NCBI RefSeq assembly: GCF_010119385.1
Contig: NZ_VFIE01000018.1
Coordinates: 494,375 to 558,374, forward strand
DNA: 64,000 bases
Direction: 5' to 3'
From: Nesterenkonia haasae
GTDB lineage: Bacteria; Actinomycetota; Actinomycetes; Actinomycetales; Micrococcaceae
Under the pieces are notes generated by a model. It was not told the DNA's origin and did not search any database. It was given only the letters and a program-made list of their open reading frames with translations. The position numbers were made by a program, and so were the translations under genes. Below are positions 25,176 through 36,677 of this stretch, piece by piece. The stretch's first letter is position 1. Every line of letters starts with the position of its first letter.

Positions 25176-26255
25176 ATGAGTCCTTTCCGGAGACGCCGCA
25201 ATACTGTGATCACTCGGCCGATGGCTCGTCGGCGGCGGCGTCGTCGTGCCCTGGTCGCGCTGGGTGTGACCACGGCGATGGTGGCTGGTGCGTCCTACGG
25301 CACGTGGCGCTATATCGAGGAGCGCGAATTCCTCCTGGACGAACGGTGCGCGGTGACTGTGGGCGATACCGATTACGAGCTGAGCCCCACCCAAACGCAT
25401 AACGCCGCCCTGCTCGCGGCATCAGCGGCAGACCACGGACTTCCGCCTGAGGCCGCCGTCGACGCGCTGGCCATGTCCATGCAGGAGACCGAGCTGAACA
25501 TCCGCGATTCGGATGACGAGCGCGGTTCAGAGGTGCTGTTCGCCCGTGGCGCGCCCGATTGGACTGCGGATAACGGCGCTCAACCAGTGGAGATCACCGT
25601 GGATGGGTTCTTCTCTGTGATGGAAAGATCATGGCGTTCGGGCCTGGAAGCGGCGGAAGAAGCTGACGAAGACGACGAGGATGAAAACACGGAGCTCTTT
25701 TGGATGCCCGACCTGGAGTTGGATGAGGCAGCCGCAGCTCTGGAACGCCCGCACAATCCGCAGTTCTACCCCCAGCATGGCACTGCCGCCCGAGCCTTTG
25801 CCTGGCCATTGGCGGGACAGACCCAGGGGCCAGATATGACATGCCACCTTTCCCAGCTGGACGTTCCCGGGCCTGACCCTGAGGGAGTGACGGACGAGCT
25901 GGTCGGTCTGATGCCCACAGTCTTGGAGGTCCCCTTCACGGAACCCCCGGAAGAGGATGAAGAGGACGAGGAGTTTGTGCCGGAGCCCATCCTCGACGGG
26001 ATCATCGAAGTCTCAGGGCAGGACGAGGATGCCCTGGTGACCGTGGAGATGCCCGATTCGGAGGCGGAGCTCAACCATCAGTGGCTGATTGCGCACTGGT
26101 CGGTGGCCTCGGCTGAAGATTTTGGTGTGCAGTCGGTGACCTCGGCGCCCTACCGGTGGGAGCGCGACTCTGCACGCTGGCAGCGCCTTTCCGACGAGGA
26201 CGCCGACTCAGCATCCGTCGGCACAGTGGTGCTCGGTTTCTCCCGCGACCATTGA
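25176..26255 (+). CDS. Membrane-anchored acidic protein of unknown function
   Basis: A 359-residue protein: an Arg-rich cytoplasmic N-terminus (about residues 4-25), one transmembrane helix (about 26-46), then an extracytoplasmic domain. Early in this domain lies LLAASAADHGLPPEAAVDALAM, a helical region with a lysozyme/transglycosylase-like look around a possible Glu (SMQETELN). Two acidic low-complexity runs (EEADEDDEDENTE, then PPEEDEEDEEFVPEP) follow. Family not recognised. It is 9 bp downstream of dapD and probably co-transcribed, so a cell-wall role is conceivable but unproven. Confidence 0.8.
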   Translation: MSPFRRRRNTVITRPMARRRRRRRALVALGVTTAMVAGASYGTWRYIEEREFLLDERCAVTVGDTDYELSPTQTHNAALLAASAADHGLPPEAAVDALAMSMQETELNIRDSDDERGSEVLFARGAPDWTADNGAQPVEITVDGFFSVMERSWRSGLEAAEEADEDDEDENTELFWMPDLELDEAAAALERPHNPQFYPQHGTAARAFAWPLAGQTQGPDMTCHLSQLDVPGPDPEGVTDELVGLMPTVLEVPFTEPPEEDEEDEEFVPEPILDGIIEVSGQDEDALVTVEMPDSEAELNHQWLIAHWSVASAEDFGVQSVTSAPYRWERDSARWQRLSDEDADSASVGTVVLGFSRDH

Positions 26256-26509
26256 GGCCGTTCCCCACGGCCCTGCTTCGGACGACGGCGCTTGCCGCCC
26301 ATAATCGGGCATGAAAACGGTTCGATTAATGGGCGTCATTCGCCGACGTAGTGGCAGGGTTCTGGTTATGGGCCAGACCAGCTCGCCATGCCATGATCGG
26401 GCGGTCTCACTTTTTCACAGGTCGCCGGGTGCTGCCGTCGACACGCCCGCCCTCCCCGGGTCTAGCTGGTATCACGCTGGGGCACACGGTGCTGTGCCAG
26501 GAATGGGAC

Positions 26510-27457
26510 ATGACCAGAGACCGGCGACGGCGTCCCCGCCACTACCCCCTGCCGGGGCGTGGAGTCAGTAGCACTGAGCTCAACACGCGCATTTCACGAC
26601 GCGACCTTCGTCACGCGGTGTACAACAACGCACTCGCGCCGATTGCTCGTGGCCTCTACTCACCTTTCGCCGACGCCGGCGAACATCAACGCCATGTCGC
26701 TGCACTGCAAGCATTGACTACTGGCACCGGTCGGGTTGTCAGCCATGCCACGGCGGCGATACTGCTGGAACTCCTCCATATGCCGCTGGAACCGCCGTTT
26801 CACATCACCACCCCACGGAAGGGCCCGCACGTGCACCGCACCCTGGTCACAGGGCACCGATCGGACGTTCCTCCCACGCAAATTGTGCAGCGTCACGGAA
26901 TTCCCGTGACCTCCCCGGCATGGACGTGGACGGATCTGGCTATCAACGGATCACTGATCGAGGCGCTAGTCCTGGCCGACAGATTCATCCGACCCGGACG
27001 CCGGGAGTTCGGTGAGGCTGCAGCTCCGCCAACATCGATTGAACAACTGCGGAAGGCTCTCTCCTTGCGAGGCCGCGCCAATGGAGTGCGTGCTGCCGCC
27101 CAAGCCTTGGAACTTGCCCGGACAGGTGTGGACTCACCGCAGGAGACAAGGCTGCGCTTCTATATGCACCAGGCCGATTTGCCCGAACCGGAGGTCAATG
27201 GCTGGCTGCTGGACGACGACGGACGGCGGGTGGTGCAGCCCGATCTCCTCCTGCGACGGTGGCGGCTAGCCATCCAGTATGACGGCGAAAAGTACCATTC
27301 CGGTGAGCAGATGCGGAAAGATGTCCTGCGAACCGAACGGACCGAAGCGCTCGGCTGGAAAGAGGTCCGCATCACCAAAGATCACATGTATGACTCCGGC
27401 AGGCTCGCCATCGTCAAAATCGAGCGGGAACTCCTGGCTCGCGGGTGGCGACGCTGA
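26510..27457 (+). CDS. DUF559-domain (Vsr-like endonuclease fold) protein
   Basis: A 315-residue protein with an N-terminal region resembling AbiEi-antitoxin-like winged helices (VYNNALAPIARGLY) and a C-terminal DUF559 domain. That domain has VQPDLLLRRWRLAIQYDGEKY and GWKEVRIT, the Asp and Glu positions of a restriction-endonuclease-like fold. The frame is open to 26351, but ATG 26510 begins the recognisable protein. Such proteins are widespread single genes in actinobacteria with no proven function. There is no toxin or methylase partner here. Converges with the deaminase-ASCH gene across 3 bp. Confidence 0.7.
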   Translation: MTRDRRRRPRHYPLPGRGVSSTELNTRISRRDLRHAVYNNALAPIARGLYSPFADAGEHQRHVAALQALTTGTGRVVSHATAAILLELLHMPLEPPFHITTPRKGPHVHRTLVTGHRSDVPPTQIVQRHGIPVTSPAWTWTDLAINGSLIEALVLADRFIRPGRREFGEAAAPPTSIEQLRKALSLRGRANGVRAAAQALELARTGVDSPQETRLRFYMHQADLPEPEVNGWLLDDDGRRVVQPDLLLRRWRLAIQYDGEKYHSGEQMRKDVLRTERTEALGWKEVRITKDHMYDSGRLAIVKIERELLARGWRR

Positions 27458-27460
27458 GAG

Positions 27461-28180
27461 TCATGAGTGCGCACTGTCAACGGTGAAGGTCACCACCTCA
27501 ACCTCTACGTCTTCGGGCATGTGCGGGTAATGCCCACGGAGCCCCTCCTTGAGGGAATCCACGCAGGTTGCGGGAGGTAGCCGCGCCTGCTCTGCGGTGA
27601 GGCTGCTCAAAGGGTACGTAGTCACTGAAGTGACAGTTCCCCGGAGAGGACCGTGGGTGTCGTCGTCCTCGAAGTAGAAGAAGGACGAGCCGAGCGGAGT
27701 GGGATCGTCATAGCGGATGGTGACGGACTTCTTACCCGAGGCCACGGCATCGTAGTAGCGCTTGTTGAATCGGAGGATGCGCGGTGTCTGGTGGTCTGGG
27801 AAGAAGTAGGTGTCAGGCAGCAGGTTCCGGACCTGGCGCATCTGCGGGCCGCTAGTGGTGGGCACTGCAACCAGGATGTCCGGATGAAGATCCAGCAGCG
27901 CCTGGCGGCATCTTCCACAGGGCGGGATGAGCCCGCGTCCACGGTCCCCTGCAGCGGCGATGGTCACCAGCGGACCGGCATGAGCTGCGGCGGCGACACC
28001 CATAGCTACCAGTTCCGCGCAGGGACCGCCGGTGAAGTGGTACACGTTCACACCTGTGTGGATGCGCCCGTGCAGGTCCATAGCTGCTGCGGCCACAGTG
28101 TGATATGGGTCGCCACCGATATCGGCAGCCTGTGATTCAGCTGCTGAGATCACCCGTCGCTCAGCATTGTTCGGCTCCAC
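27461..28180 (-). CDS. Cytidine-deaminase-like domain fused to an ASCH domain
   Basis: A 239-residue two-domain protein. Residues about 1-115 form a blasticidin-S/cytidine deaminase fold: [15 protein letters not shown] carries the zinc-ligand Cys and catalytic Glu, and [12 protein letters not shown] carries the other two zinc Cys. Residues about 130-235 form an ASCH-type domain ([20 protein letters not shown], then [13 protein letters not shown]), a beta-barrel family linked to RNA binding and to N4-acetylcytidine hydrolysis. GTG at 28180 follows AGGAG by 6 bases. The combination suggests processing of modified cytidines, which is inference. Confidence 0.8.
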   Translation of the reverse strand: MEPNNAERRVISAAESQAADIGGDPYHTVAAAAMDLHGRIHTGVNVYHFTGGPCAELVAMGVAAAAHAGPLVTIAAAGDRGRGLIPPCGRCRQALLDLHPDILVAVPTTSGPQMRQVRNLLPDTYFFPDHQTPRILRFNKRYYDAVASGKKSVTIRYDDPTPLGSSFFYFEDDDTHGPLRGTVTSVTTYPLSSLTAEQARLPPATCVDSLKEGLRGHYPHMPEDVEVEVVTFTVDSAHS

Positions 28181-28300
28181 GACTCGCTCCTGTCGTCTCG
28201 GGTTGCTTACGGCGGCGCCTTCGGACTACGTTCTGACCCATTTCCGGCCAAAAGTGTGGTCCCAAGGGGCCGACGAACGCGCGACGGGAGACAGCCAGCC

Positions 28301-29581
28301 TCAGGCCGGGTAGTCGCGGAGGCCCTCGCCGGTGTAGATCTGGCGGGGGCGGCCGATCTTGGTGGCACCATCGCTGTTCATTTCACGCCACTGAGCGATC
28401 CAGCCCGGCAGTCGCCCCAGCGCAAAGAGCACGGTGAACATCTTCTCCGGGAAGCCCAGCGCCTTGTAGATCAGCCCGGTGTAGAAGTCCACGTTCGGGT
28501 ACAGCTTGCGCTCCACGAAGTAGTCGTCCTCCAGTGCTTTGGATTCCAGACGCTGCGCGATCTCAAACATCTCATCGTTGACGCCAAGCTTGGCCAACAG
28601 GTCATCTGCCAGGCCCTTCACAATGCGTGCACGCGGGTCGTAGTTCTTGTAGACGCGGTGGCCGAAGCCCATTAGCCGCACGCCGTCTTCCTTGTTCTTG
28701 ACCTTCTCCATGAAGGCCTCTGGGCTGACGTCGCCGGCCTGGATATCGCGGAGCATCTTCAGGACGGCTTCATTAGCGCCGCCGTGGGCTGGGCCGTAGA
28801 GGGCGTTGACGCCGGCGGAGACAGAGGCGAATAGGTTGGCCTGCGCCGAGCCCACCATACGAACCGTGGAGGTCGAGCAATTCTGCTCATGGTCGGCGTG
28901 AAGGATCAGCAGCGTATCGAGCGCCTTAGAGATATCGGGATCAACCTCATAAGGCTCGGCGGGCACACCGAAGCAGCCTCGCATGAAATTCTCAACCAGG
29001 TTGAGGCTGTTATCGGGGTACAGCATGGGCTGGCCGACAGACTTCTTGTAGGCGTAAGCGGCAATGGTGGGAAGCTTCGCCAGTAGCCGGTATGTGGAGC
29101 GTTCGACGTGATCGGGGTCGAAGGGGTCCAGTGAGTCCGGGTAGTAGGTCGACAGCGCAGAGACCGCGGAAGAGAGGACCGGCATGGGGTGCGCGTCCCG
29201 GGGGAAGCCGGAGAAGAAGTTCTTGAGCTCTTCGTGCAGAAGTGTGTGACGCCGGGTGACGCTGTCGAAATCCGCCAGCTGCTGCTCGGTGGGCAGTTCT
29301 CCGTAGATAAGCAGGTAGCTCACTTCGAGGAAGTTGGACTTTTCCGCCAGCTGCTCAATGGGGTAGCCGCGGTAGCGCAGAATCCCCTCGTCGCCATCAA
29401 TGTATGTGATGGCTGATTTGGTGTTGGCGGTGTTCATGAACCCGGGGTCGTAGGTGACCGCGCCGGTGGTCTTCAACAGCGGAGCAATGCTCAGCCCGTC
29501 ATTACCTTCGACGGCGGCCTCCACCGGAAGTTCAAGCTCATGGCCTTGATATTCCAAGTGCGCTGGGGTCTGCTCGCTCAC
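28301..29581 (-). CDS. gltA: Citrate synthase
   Basis: Condenses oxaloacetate and acetyl-CoA in the TCA cycle. The 426-residue protein is of the type II (large) form. Catalytic residues are visible in HADHEQNCSTSTVR, GFGHRVYKNYDPR and PNVDFYTGLIY, and the N-terminal beta region (ATYI-DGDEGILRYRGYPIEQLA) is conserved. GTG at 29581 is chosen because AAGGAG precedes it by 5 bases; the nine codons upstream lack an RBS. It is monocistronic, about 95 bp after the dapC stop. Confidence 0.96.
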   Translation of the reverse strand: MSEQTPAHLEYQGHELELPVEAAVEGNDGLSIAPLLKTTGAVTYDPGFMNTANTKSAITYIDGDEGILRYRGYPIEQLAEKSNFLEVSYLLIYGELPTEQQLADFDSVTRRHTLLHEELKNFFSGFPRDAHPMPVLSSAVSALSTYYPDSLDPFDPDHVERSTYRLLAKLPTIAAYAYKKSVGQPMLYPDNSLNLVENFMRGCFGVPAEPYEVDPDISKALDTLLILHADHEQNCSTSTVRMVGSAQANLFASVSAGVNALYGPAHGGANEAVLKMLRDIQAGDVSPEAFMEKVKNKEDGVRLMGFGHRVYKNYDPRARIVKGLADDLLAKLGVNDEMFEIAQRLESKALEDDYFVERKLYPNVDFYTGLIYKALGFPEKMFTVLFALGRLPGWIAQWREMNSDGATKIGRPRQIYTGEGLRDYPA

Positions 29582-29675
29582 TGGCTCTCCTTTTGATCTT
29601 GAGGACACGCGAAGGTGACAACAGTAGGTAACTTACCGTGTTGCCGCGCGTACACGCGAATGCGTCAAAGCCGCA

Positions 29676-30809
29676 TCAAATGGAGTTGGCGCGCTCTGAG
29701 CTGGAGCTCAATCTGCCGGCCGCGGCGTCGATCCGTTCATCTGTGGCGGTCAGCGCCACCCGGATGTACCCTTCCCCCGCGGAACCGTAGAAGACACCCG
29801 GCCCCACGAGAATGCCCAGGTCAGCCATCTTCTGGACCATGTCCCAGGTGCTTGCGGACGCAGGGGCGCTGGCCCGGCACCAAAGGTAAAGTCCGGCTTC
29901 TGAATGCTCCACCAGCAGACCGGCTGACTCCAAGGCTGGTTTCAACACAGCACGACGCCGCCGGTACACCTCGCGCTGCGCGTTGACGTGGGCATCGTCG
30001 CTCACCGCAGCAGCTAATGCAGCCTGTACCGGAGCGGGCATGATCATCCCGGCATGTTTCCGAGTGTTAACCAAATTACGTATCAGCTCATGGCATCCCG
30101 CGACGAACGCTGCGCGGTAGCCTGCCAAATTGGACTGTTTGGAGACTGAGTAGACCGAGAGCAGCCCCTGATGGCTGTCGCCGCAGACGCGGGGGTCCAG
30201 GACGGAGGGGATTTCTGCAGCCTCCCAGCCCAGCTCTGCATAGCACTCGTCGGAGGCGACGACGGCGCCAATGCGCCGGGCGAGCCTGACGACGGAGGCG
30301 AGGTGGGCGGCGTCGTGCACTTCTCCGGTGGGATTGCCAGGGGAGTTCAGCCAGATGAGCTTCACTCGGCTCAGTGTGGCCTCATCGAGTGAGTGGATGT
30401 CATCTGTGGCCAGGCCACGCGCGCCCGCGATGATCGCACCCATGTCATAGGTGGGGTAGGCGATGCGTGGATAGACCACGATGTCCTCCGGGCCGAGGCC
30501 GAGCAGTGTGGGCATCCAGGCGACCAGTTCCTTGGACCCGATGGTCGGCATGATGGCCTGGGGGTCGAGGTCTGGGACATTTCTCCGGCGCGCATACCAG
30601 TGGGAGATGGCTTCGCGGAGTTCGGCCGTACCGTGCGTGGTGGGGTAACCGGGCGCGTCAGCTGCATGCGCGAGGGCTGTCTGGATGACCTCAGGTGTGG
30701 GGTCGACTGGTGTGCCGATTGATAGGTTGACCATCCCGCCGGCGTGCTGCTGAGCGCGCTCTCGGTAGGGCCCCATGGCATCCCAGGGGTAGTCCGGCAG
30801 ATTCAGCAT
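29676..30809 (-). CDS. dapC: Succinyldiaminopimelate transaminase
   Basis: A fold-type I PLP aminotransferase of 377 residues. The PLP lysine lies in VYSVSKQSNLAGYR, the NSPGNPTGEV loop binds phosphate/PLP, and the substrate Arg lies near YIRVALT. Actinobacterial DapC converts N-succinyl-2-amino-6-oxopimelate to succinyl-DAP, two steps after DapD, whose gene is 4.5 kb away. The fdxA stop is 10 bp upstream, and this gene order (fdxA-dapC) is common in actinobacteria, which supports dapC over other class I aminotransferases. Confidence 0.9.
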   Translation of the reverse strand: MLNLPDYPWDAMGPYRERAQQHAGGMVNLSIGTPVDPTPEVIQTALAHAADAPGYPTTHGTAELREAISHWYARRRNVPDLDPQAIMPTIGSKELVAWMPTLLGLGPEDIVVYPRIAYPTYDMGAIIAGARGLATDDIHSLDEATLSRVKLIWLNSPGNPTGEVHDAAHLASVVRLARRIGAVVASDECYAELGWEAAEIPSVLDPRVCGDSHQGLLSVYSVSKQSNLAGYRAAFVAGCHELIRNLVNTRKHAGMIMPAPVQAALAAAVSDDAHVNAQREVYRRRRAVLKPALESAGLLVEHSEAGLYLWCRASAPASASTWDMVQKMADLGILVGPGVFYGSAGEGYIRVALTATDERIDAAAGRLSSSSERANSI

Positions 30810-30819
30810 GGTGAGGGCG

Positions 30820-31149
30820 TCAGTCTACGTCGTGCTCTTGCGGCGGCAGCGCCTGAACGACCTCGTGGTCTTTCTCGATCAGCCCGAGACGCGCGGCGCC
30901 ACCTGGCGAGCCCAGGTCATCGAAGAACTCCACATTTGCGCGGTAGTACTCGCTCCACTTATCGGGCAGGTCATCCTCGTAATAGATGGCTTCCACCGGG
31001 CAGACAGGTTCGCAGGCGCCACAGTCGACACACTCGTCCGGGTGGATGTACAAGGCACGTTCACCCTCGTAAATGCAGTCAACGGGACACTCATCAATGC
31101 AGGCCTTGTCCTTCAGGTCTACGCAGGGCAGGGCGATCACATAGGTCAT
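30820..31149 (-). CDS. fdxA: Seven-iron ferredoxin FdxA
   Basis: A 109-residue ferredoxin with two cluster motifs: CIDECPVDCIYEG near residue 17, for a 3Fe-4S cluster, and CVDCGACEPVCPVEA near residue 40, for a 4Fe-4S cluster. The acidic tail is characteristic of actinobacterial FdxA. It transfers electrons to cytochromes P450 or other oxidoreductases. Third gene of the typA operon, 12 bp after the DUF6113-like gene. Confidence 0.96.
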   Translation of the reverse strand: MTYVIALPCVDLKDKACIDECPVDCIYEGERALYIHPDECVDCGACEPVCPVEAIYYEDDLPDKWSEYYRANVEFFDDLGSPGGAARLGLIEKDHEVVQALPPQEHDVD

Positions 31150-31161
31150 AGTGCCCCAAGT

Positions 31162-31572
31162 CTACCGGTCTTTGGACAGTATCCATGTGCTCAGCACCAT
31201 TGAGACCAAGGTCACCGCTCCCGCTCCGAGCCACCAGACCAGTGATGCGATGACAGGTCCCGGCAGGGTCTCCATGGCAAGTGGCGAATACGGCACGACG
31301 AGCTGATCGGGACCTGGCCACAAGTACGCGATTGTTGCGACGGTGAACGCCGTACCGCCCATCACGAAGGGCTCCACCAGCGACCGCCCCGTCATGCCCG
31401 CCCAAAGCAGCGCCATGAAGAGGATCAGCAGAGCAGCGGCAGCTCCCCAGGGCACGACGGCGCCGGAACCGACATCACCGACGATCCAAATATTGCCGTG
31501 GAGCACAGTGCCGAGCACCCCGAGGATCACGCCTGAGGCGAAGCAGATGCCGAGCAGGACCGGCCGTGGCAT
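31162..31572 (-). CDS. Small four-helix membrane protein (DUF6113-like)
   Basis: A 136-residue protein made almost entirely of four hydrophobic helices, with no charged catalytic residues. Actinobacterial genomes often carry such a protein between typA or mshB and fdxA, hence the tentative DUF6113 assignment. It is 7 bp downstream of typA and 12 bp upstream of fdxA, so co-transcribed. Function unknown. Confidence 0.65.
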   Translation of the reverse strand: MPRPVLLGICFASGVILGVLGTVLHGNIWIVGDVGSGAVVPWGAAAALLILFMALLWAGMTGRSLVEPFVMGGTAFTVATIAYLWPGPDQLVVPYSPLAMETLPGPVIASLVWWLGAGAVTLVSMVLSTWILSKDR

Positions 31573-31579
31573 CAGCGGC

Positions 31580-33502
<1,923 letters not shown>

Positions 33503-33615
33503 GGAGAAAGAAGGGCCTTCCGAAAATAGGGATCAGCAACTCGACAGTCGAGTGCTCAACCACACCAGTGTACGCGAGGGCAGCAGGTGATTTCTCCCGG
33601 CCCGAAGATCCGAGC

Positions 33616-34662
33616 TCAGACCTCCTGCGGCAGAACCCTCGTGTTCGGCTCCGCATGGTGGCAGGCGACCTCCTGTGTGACTCCTGGACGCACAGTGAGT
33701 TCCGGATCGTGCGTGACACAGATATCTGTGGCTTTCCAACAGCGCGTCCTAAAGCGGCACCCGGAGGGCGGATTGGCCGGATTCGGTGGATCACCCTTGA
33801 GGACTATTTCCTCCCGATCCCCACGCAGGGTGGGGTCCGGCACCGGCACTGCCGACAGCAGCGCCTGTGTGTAGGGGTGAGATGGCGCACCGTAGAGCTC
33901 GTCGTCGGTGCCCAATTCCACCAGCCGACCAAGGTACATCACGGCGAGCTGGTCGGATATGTGCCGGACCACGGAAAGGTCGTGAGCGATGAAGATATAA
34001 CTCATCCCGAATTCGTTCTGAAGATCTTTGAGGAGGTTCATCACCTGGGCCTGGACCGACACGTCGAGGGCGGAGACGGGCTCGTCACAGATGATGACGT
34101 CCGGATTAAGCGCCAGCCCCCGCGCGATACCGATGCGCTGCCGCTGCCCTCCGGAGAACTGGTGCGGGTACCGGTTGATGTGATCGGGATCCAGACCAAC
34201 GACGTCGAGGAGCTCCTTGACGCGTTTCCGCACACCCTGAGCGGGTTTGGCCTCTGGGTGCAGTTTGAAGGGTTCGGCCACGATGTCGCCGACGGACATC
34301 CTGGGATTCAATGAGGTGTAGGGGTCCTGGAAGATGATCTGGATCTTCCGGCGCATATGCCGCAGGGCCTCACCACGCATCGCCAGGAAGTCCTGGCCAC
34401 GGAACCGAATGGATCCGGAGTCCGGCTCTTCCAGGCGCATCAGGAGTTTGGCCAGCGTGGACTTACCGCAGCCGGACTCGCCCACGACGCCGAGAGTCTC
34501 TCCCCGTCGAAGCTGGAAGCTCACCCCGTCAACTGCCTGAACCGCTCCGGTCTGACGCTTGAATACCAGCCCTTCCTTCACGGGGAAGTGCTTGACCAGG
34601 TTCTCAACCTCGAGCACAACCTCCGCGTTTTCGTCAAAGGACTCGGTGTTGGGCAGGCTCAT
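33616..34662 (-). CDS. Dipeptide/oligopeptide ABC transporter ATPase (DppF/OppF type)
   Basis: A 348-residue ATPase with Walker [11 protein letters not shown]-loop [13 protein letters not shown], signature [16 protein letters not shown] and Walker B VIICDEP. The OppF/DppF C-terminal extension has the Cys motif [18 protein letters not shown] near residues 292-310, which in relatives binds a 4Fe-4S cluster. It overlaps the DppD-type gene by 4 bp and is the last gene of the operon running down from 39335. Confidence 0.95.
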   Translation of the reverse strand: MSLPNTESFDENAEVVLEVENLVKHFPVKEGLVFKRQTGAVQAVDGVSFQLRRGETLGVVGESGCGKSTLAKLLMRLEEPDSGSIRFRGQDFLAMRGEALRHMRRKIQIIFQDPYTSLNPRMSVGDIVAEPFKLHPEAKPAQGVRKRVKELLDVVGLDPDHINRYPHQFSGGQRQRIGIARGLALNPDVIICDEPVSALDVSVQAQVMNLLKDLQNEFGMSYIFIAHDLSVVRHISDQLAVMYLGRLVELGTDDELYGAPSHPYTQALLSAVPVPDPTLRGDREEIVLKGDPPNPANPPSGCRFRTRCWKATDICVTHDPELTVRPGVTQEVACHHAEPNTRVLPQEV

Positions 34663-35726
34663 GTTTGTGCCTCCTCTGGGGTCTGCAGACGCCCATGGTA
34701 GATGTCATCACGGTAGTGACAGGCAGAGGTGTGCTGGCCCACGATCGGAAGCAGCTCAGGCAGTTCGTTGCGACACAGGTCTGTGGCGTAGGGGCAGCGG
34801 GGACTGAACGGGCACCCTGTCGGCATGTCAGTCAACGAGGGCGGCAGACCGGGGATGGCATTGAGCCGGGTCTCTGCTGAGTCGAGTCGCGGCAACGACT
34901 CCAGGAGACCTTTGGTGTAAGGATGTCCGGGCTTGGCGTAGATCTCGTAGACGTCCGACGCCTCCATCACTCGTCCCGCATACATCACCGCGATTTTGTC
35001 GGCCACATCAGCGACGACGCCGAGATCATGAGTGATGAGGATCAAGCCCATGTTGTTCTCGGTCTGCAGGTCCTTGAGTAGACGCATGACCTGGGCCTGG
35101 ACGGTCACGTCGAGGGCAGTGGTGGGTTCATCCGCGATGAGCACGTCTGGTTCTAGGGCGATGGCCATTGCGATCATGATGCGCTGGCGCATACCGCCGG
35201 AGAACTGATGCGGGTAGTCCCCCACACGCTGTTCTGGCGCAGGGATGCCGACGCGCTTCATAAGTCCAATGGCACGCTCTCGGGCGGCCTTTCGCTTCAT
35301 CTTCTGGTGCACGCGGAACATCTCGGCGATCTGCCAACCAACAGGCAGCACAGGGTTCAGGGAAGAGAGCGCATCCTGGAAGATCATGGAGATGTTCACC
35401 CCGCGCAGCAGTCGCCGCTGCTCGGGCTTCATCGCCAGAAGATCTTGGCCCCGGTAACGGATCTCGCCACCAGCGATATGTCCCGGTGGCATATCGAGGA
35501 TTCCCATGATGGTCTGAGCTGTGACGGACTTGCCAGAGCCTGACTCGCCGAGAATTGCCAGAGTCTCGCCGGCCTCCAGACTGAAATTCAGCCCATTGAT
35601 GGCTTGCGCCACTCCGCTCTTGGTGCGGAACTCCACGTGAAGATCCTTGACCTCCAAGAGTGGTCCCGAACTGGCAAATGCTCCGGGACCCGACGCGGGG
35701 GGCGTGCTCGGGGGTGTGGTTGTCAT
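34659..35726 (-). CDS. Dipeptide/oligopeptide ABC transporter ATPase (DppD/OppD type)
   Basis: A 355-residue ATPase with Walker [11 protein letters not shown]-loop [12 protein letters not shown], signature [16 protein letters not shown] and Walker B VLIADEP. The DppD C-terminal extension includes [17 protein letters not shown] near residues 310-325. ATG at 35726 is preceded by GAGGTGAG at 6 bases; the 18 upstream codons are rejected. Pairs with the DppF-type subunit to drive transport. Confidence 0.95.
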   Translation of the reverse strand: MTTTPPSTPPASGPGAFASSGPLLEVKDLHVEFRTKSGVAQAINGLNFSLEAGETLAILGESGSGKSVTAQTIMGILDMPPGHIAGGEIRYRGQDLLAMKPEQRRLLRGVNISMIFQDALSSLNPVLPVGWQIAEMFRVHQKMKRKAARERAIGLMKRVGIPAPEQRVGDYPHQFSGGMRQRIMIAMAIALEPDVLIADEPTTALDVTVQAQVMRLLKDLQTENNMGLILITHDLGVVADVADKIAVMYAGRVMEASDVYEIYAKPGHPYTKGLLESLPRLDSAETRLNAIPGLPPSLTDMPTGCPFSPRCPYATDLCRNELPELLPIVGQHTSACHYRDDIYHGRLQTPEEAQT

Positions 35727-35733
35727 CTCTGAC

Positions 35734-36666
35734 TCACCTCTTCTTGGACTTGGGGTCGAGGGCGTCGCGGAGAGCTTCACCCATCGTGGTGAAGGCGAAC
35801 ACTGTGATGGCCACGAAAATGAGCGGGAACGTCAGCAGGTGCGGCATCTGTTGCAGGTAGTTCTGGGCGTCATTGAGCTGCAGACCCCATGAGATCGCAG
35901 GCAGTTGCAGTCCTACACCTAAGAACGTCAGCGTGGCCTCAGCGCCAATAATGATGCCTGTGTACACGGCCGCATAACCGACGACGGGTCCCAGAGCATT
36001 GGGCACAATATGCCGGCGCATGATGGTGACAGGTCCGGCGCCTAGGGCACGGGCGGCGGTGACGTAATCGTTGTGAATCACAGAAAACACTGATCCGCGC
36101 ATCAGTCGCGCCATGGTCGGCCAGGTGAAGACGATGAGGATGAAGGCCACATCCCACACATTGCGATCCTGCTGCACAGCGAGGAAGACCAGAGCTCCGA
36201 GCAGGTAGGGGATGGCGAAGATCAGGTCGGTCACGCGCATCAGGAGCGCGTCCACCCACCCACCGAAGTACGCGGCGATGAGGCCCAGGAGTGACCCGAA
36301 TACGAGAATGCTGCTTGTGACGATCACACCCACAGCGATGGAGTTACCGGCGCCGTAGATGACCCTCGTGTAGTAGTCGCAGCCCTGGATGTCCGTCCCA
36401 AACCAGTGTTCCGCCGATGGCTCTTGTCTGGACCGGCCAAGGAAACACTCACGCGGGTCGTGGGTGGCGAACAGCTGCGGAAACAGCGCCATCGTGATCA
36501 TGACCAGAAGGAGCACCGTGGAGATCAGGAACCACGGGTTTTTGCGAAGCGACCTCCAGGTGTCCATCCACAGGCTGGCATCCTTCTGCGAGCGCTTCTT
36601 GGGCTCTGGTGCAGGCGCTGGGTCCCCCGCAGACGCCACTGCGCGTGATCTGTTCAGCTCAGTCAT
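35734..36666 (-). CDS. Peptide ABC transporter permease (DppC/OppC type)
   Basis: A 310-residue permease: N-terminal cytoplasmic stretch rich in Lys/Ser, first helix near residue 42, an OppC_N-type extracytoplasmic insertion (GTDIQGCDYYTRVIYGA), then a five-helix BPD domain. Its EAA loop (YVTAARALGAGPVTIMRRHI) contacts the ATPases. It lies 11 bp after the DppB-type gene. Confidence 0.95.
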   Translation of the reverse strand: MTELNRSRAVASAGDPAPAPEPKKRSQKDASLWMDTWRSLRKNPWFLISTVLLLVMITMALFPQLFATHDPRECFLGRSRQEPSAEHWFGTDIQGCDYYTRVIYGAGNSIAVGVIVTSSILVFGSLLGLIAAYFGGWVDALLMRVTDLIFAIPYLLGALVFLAVQQDRNVWDVAFILIVFTWPTMARLMRGSVFSVIHNDYVTAARALGAGPVTIMRRHIVPNALGPVVGYAAVYTGIIIGAEATLTFLGVGLQLPAISWGLQLNDAQNYLQQMPHLLTFPLIFVAITVFAFTTMGEALRDALDPKSKKR

Positions 36667-36677
36667 AGCGGCTCTCC

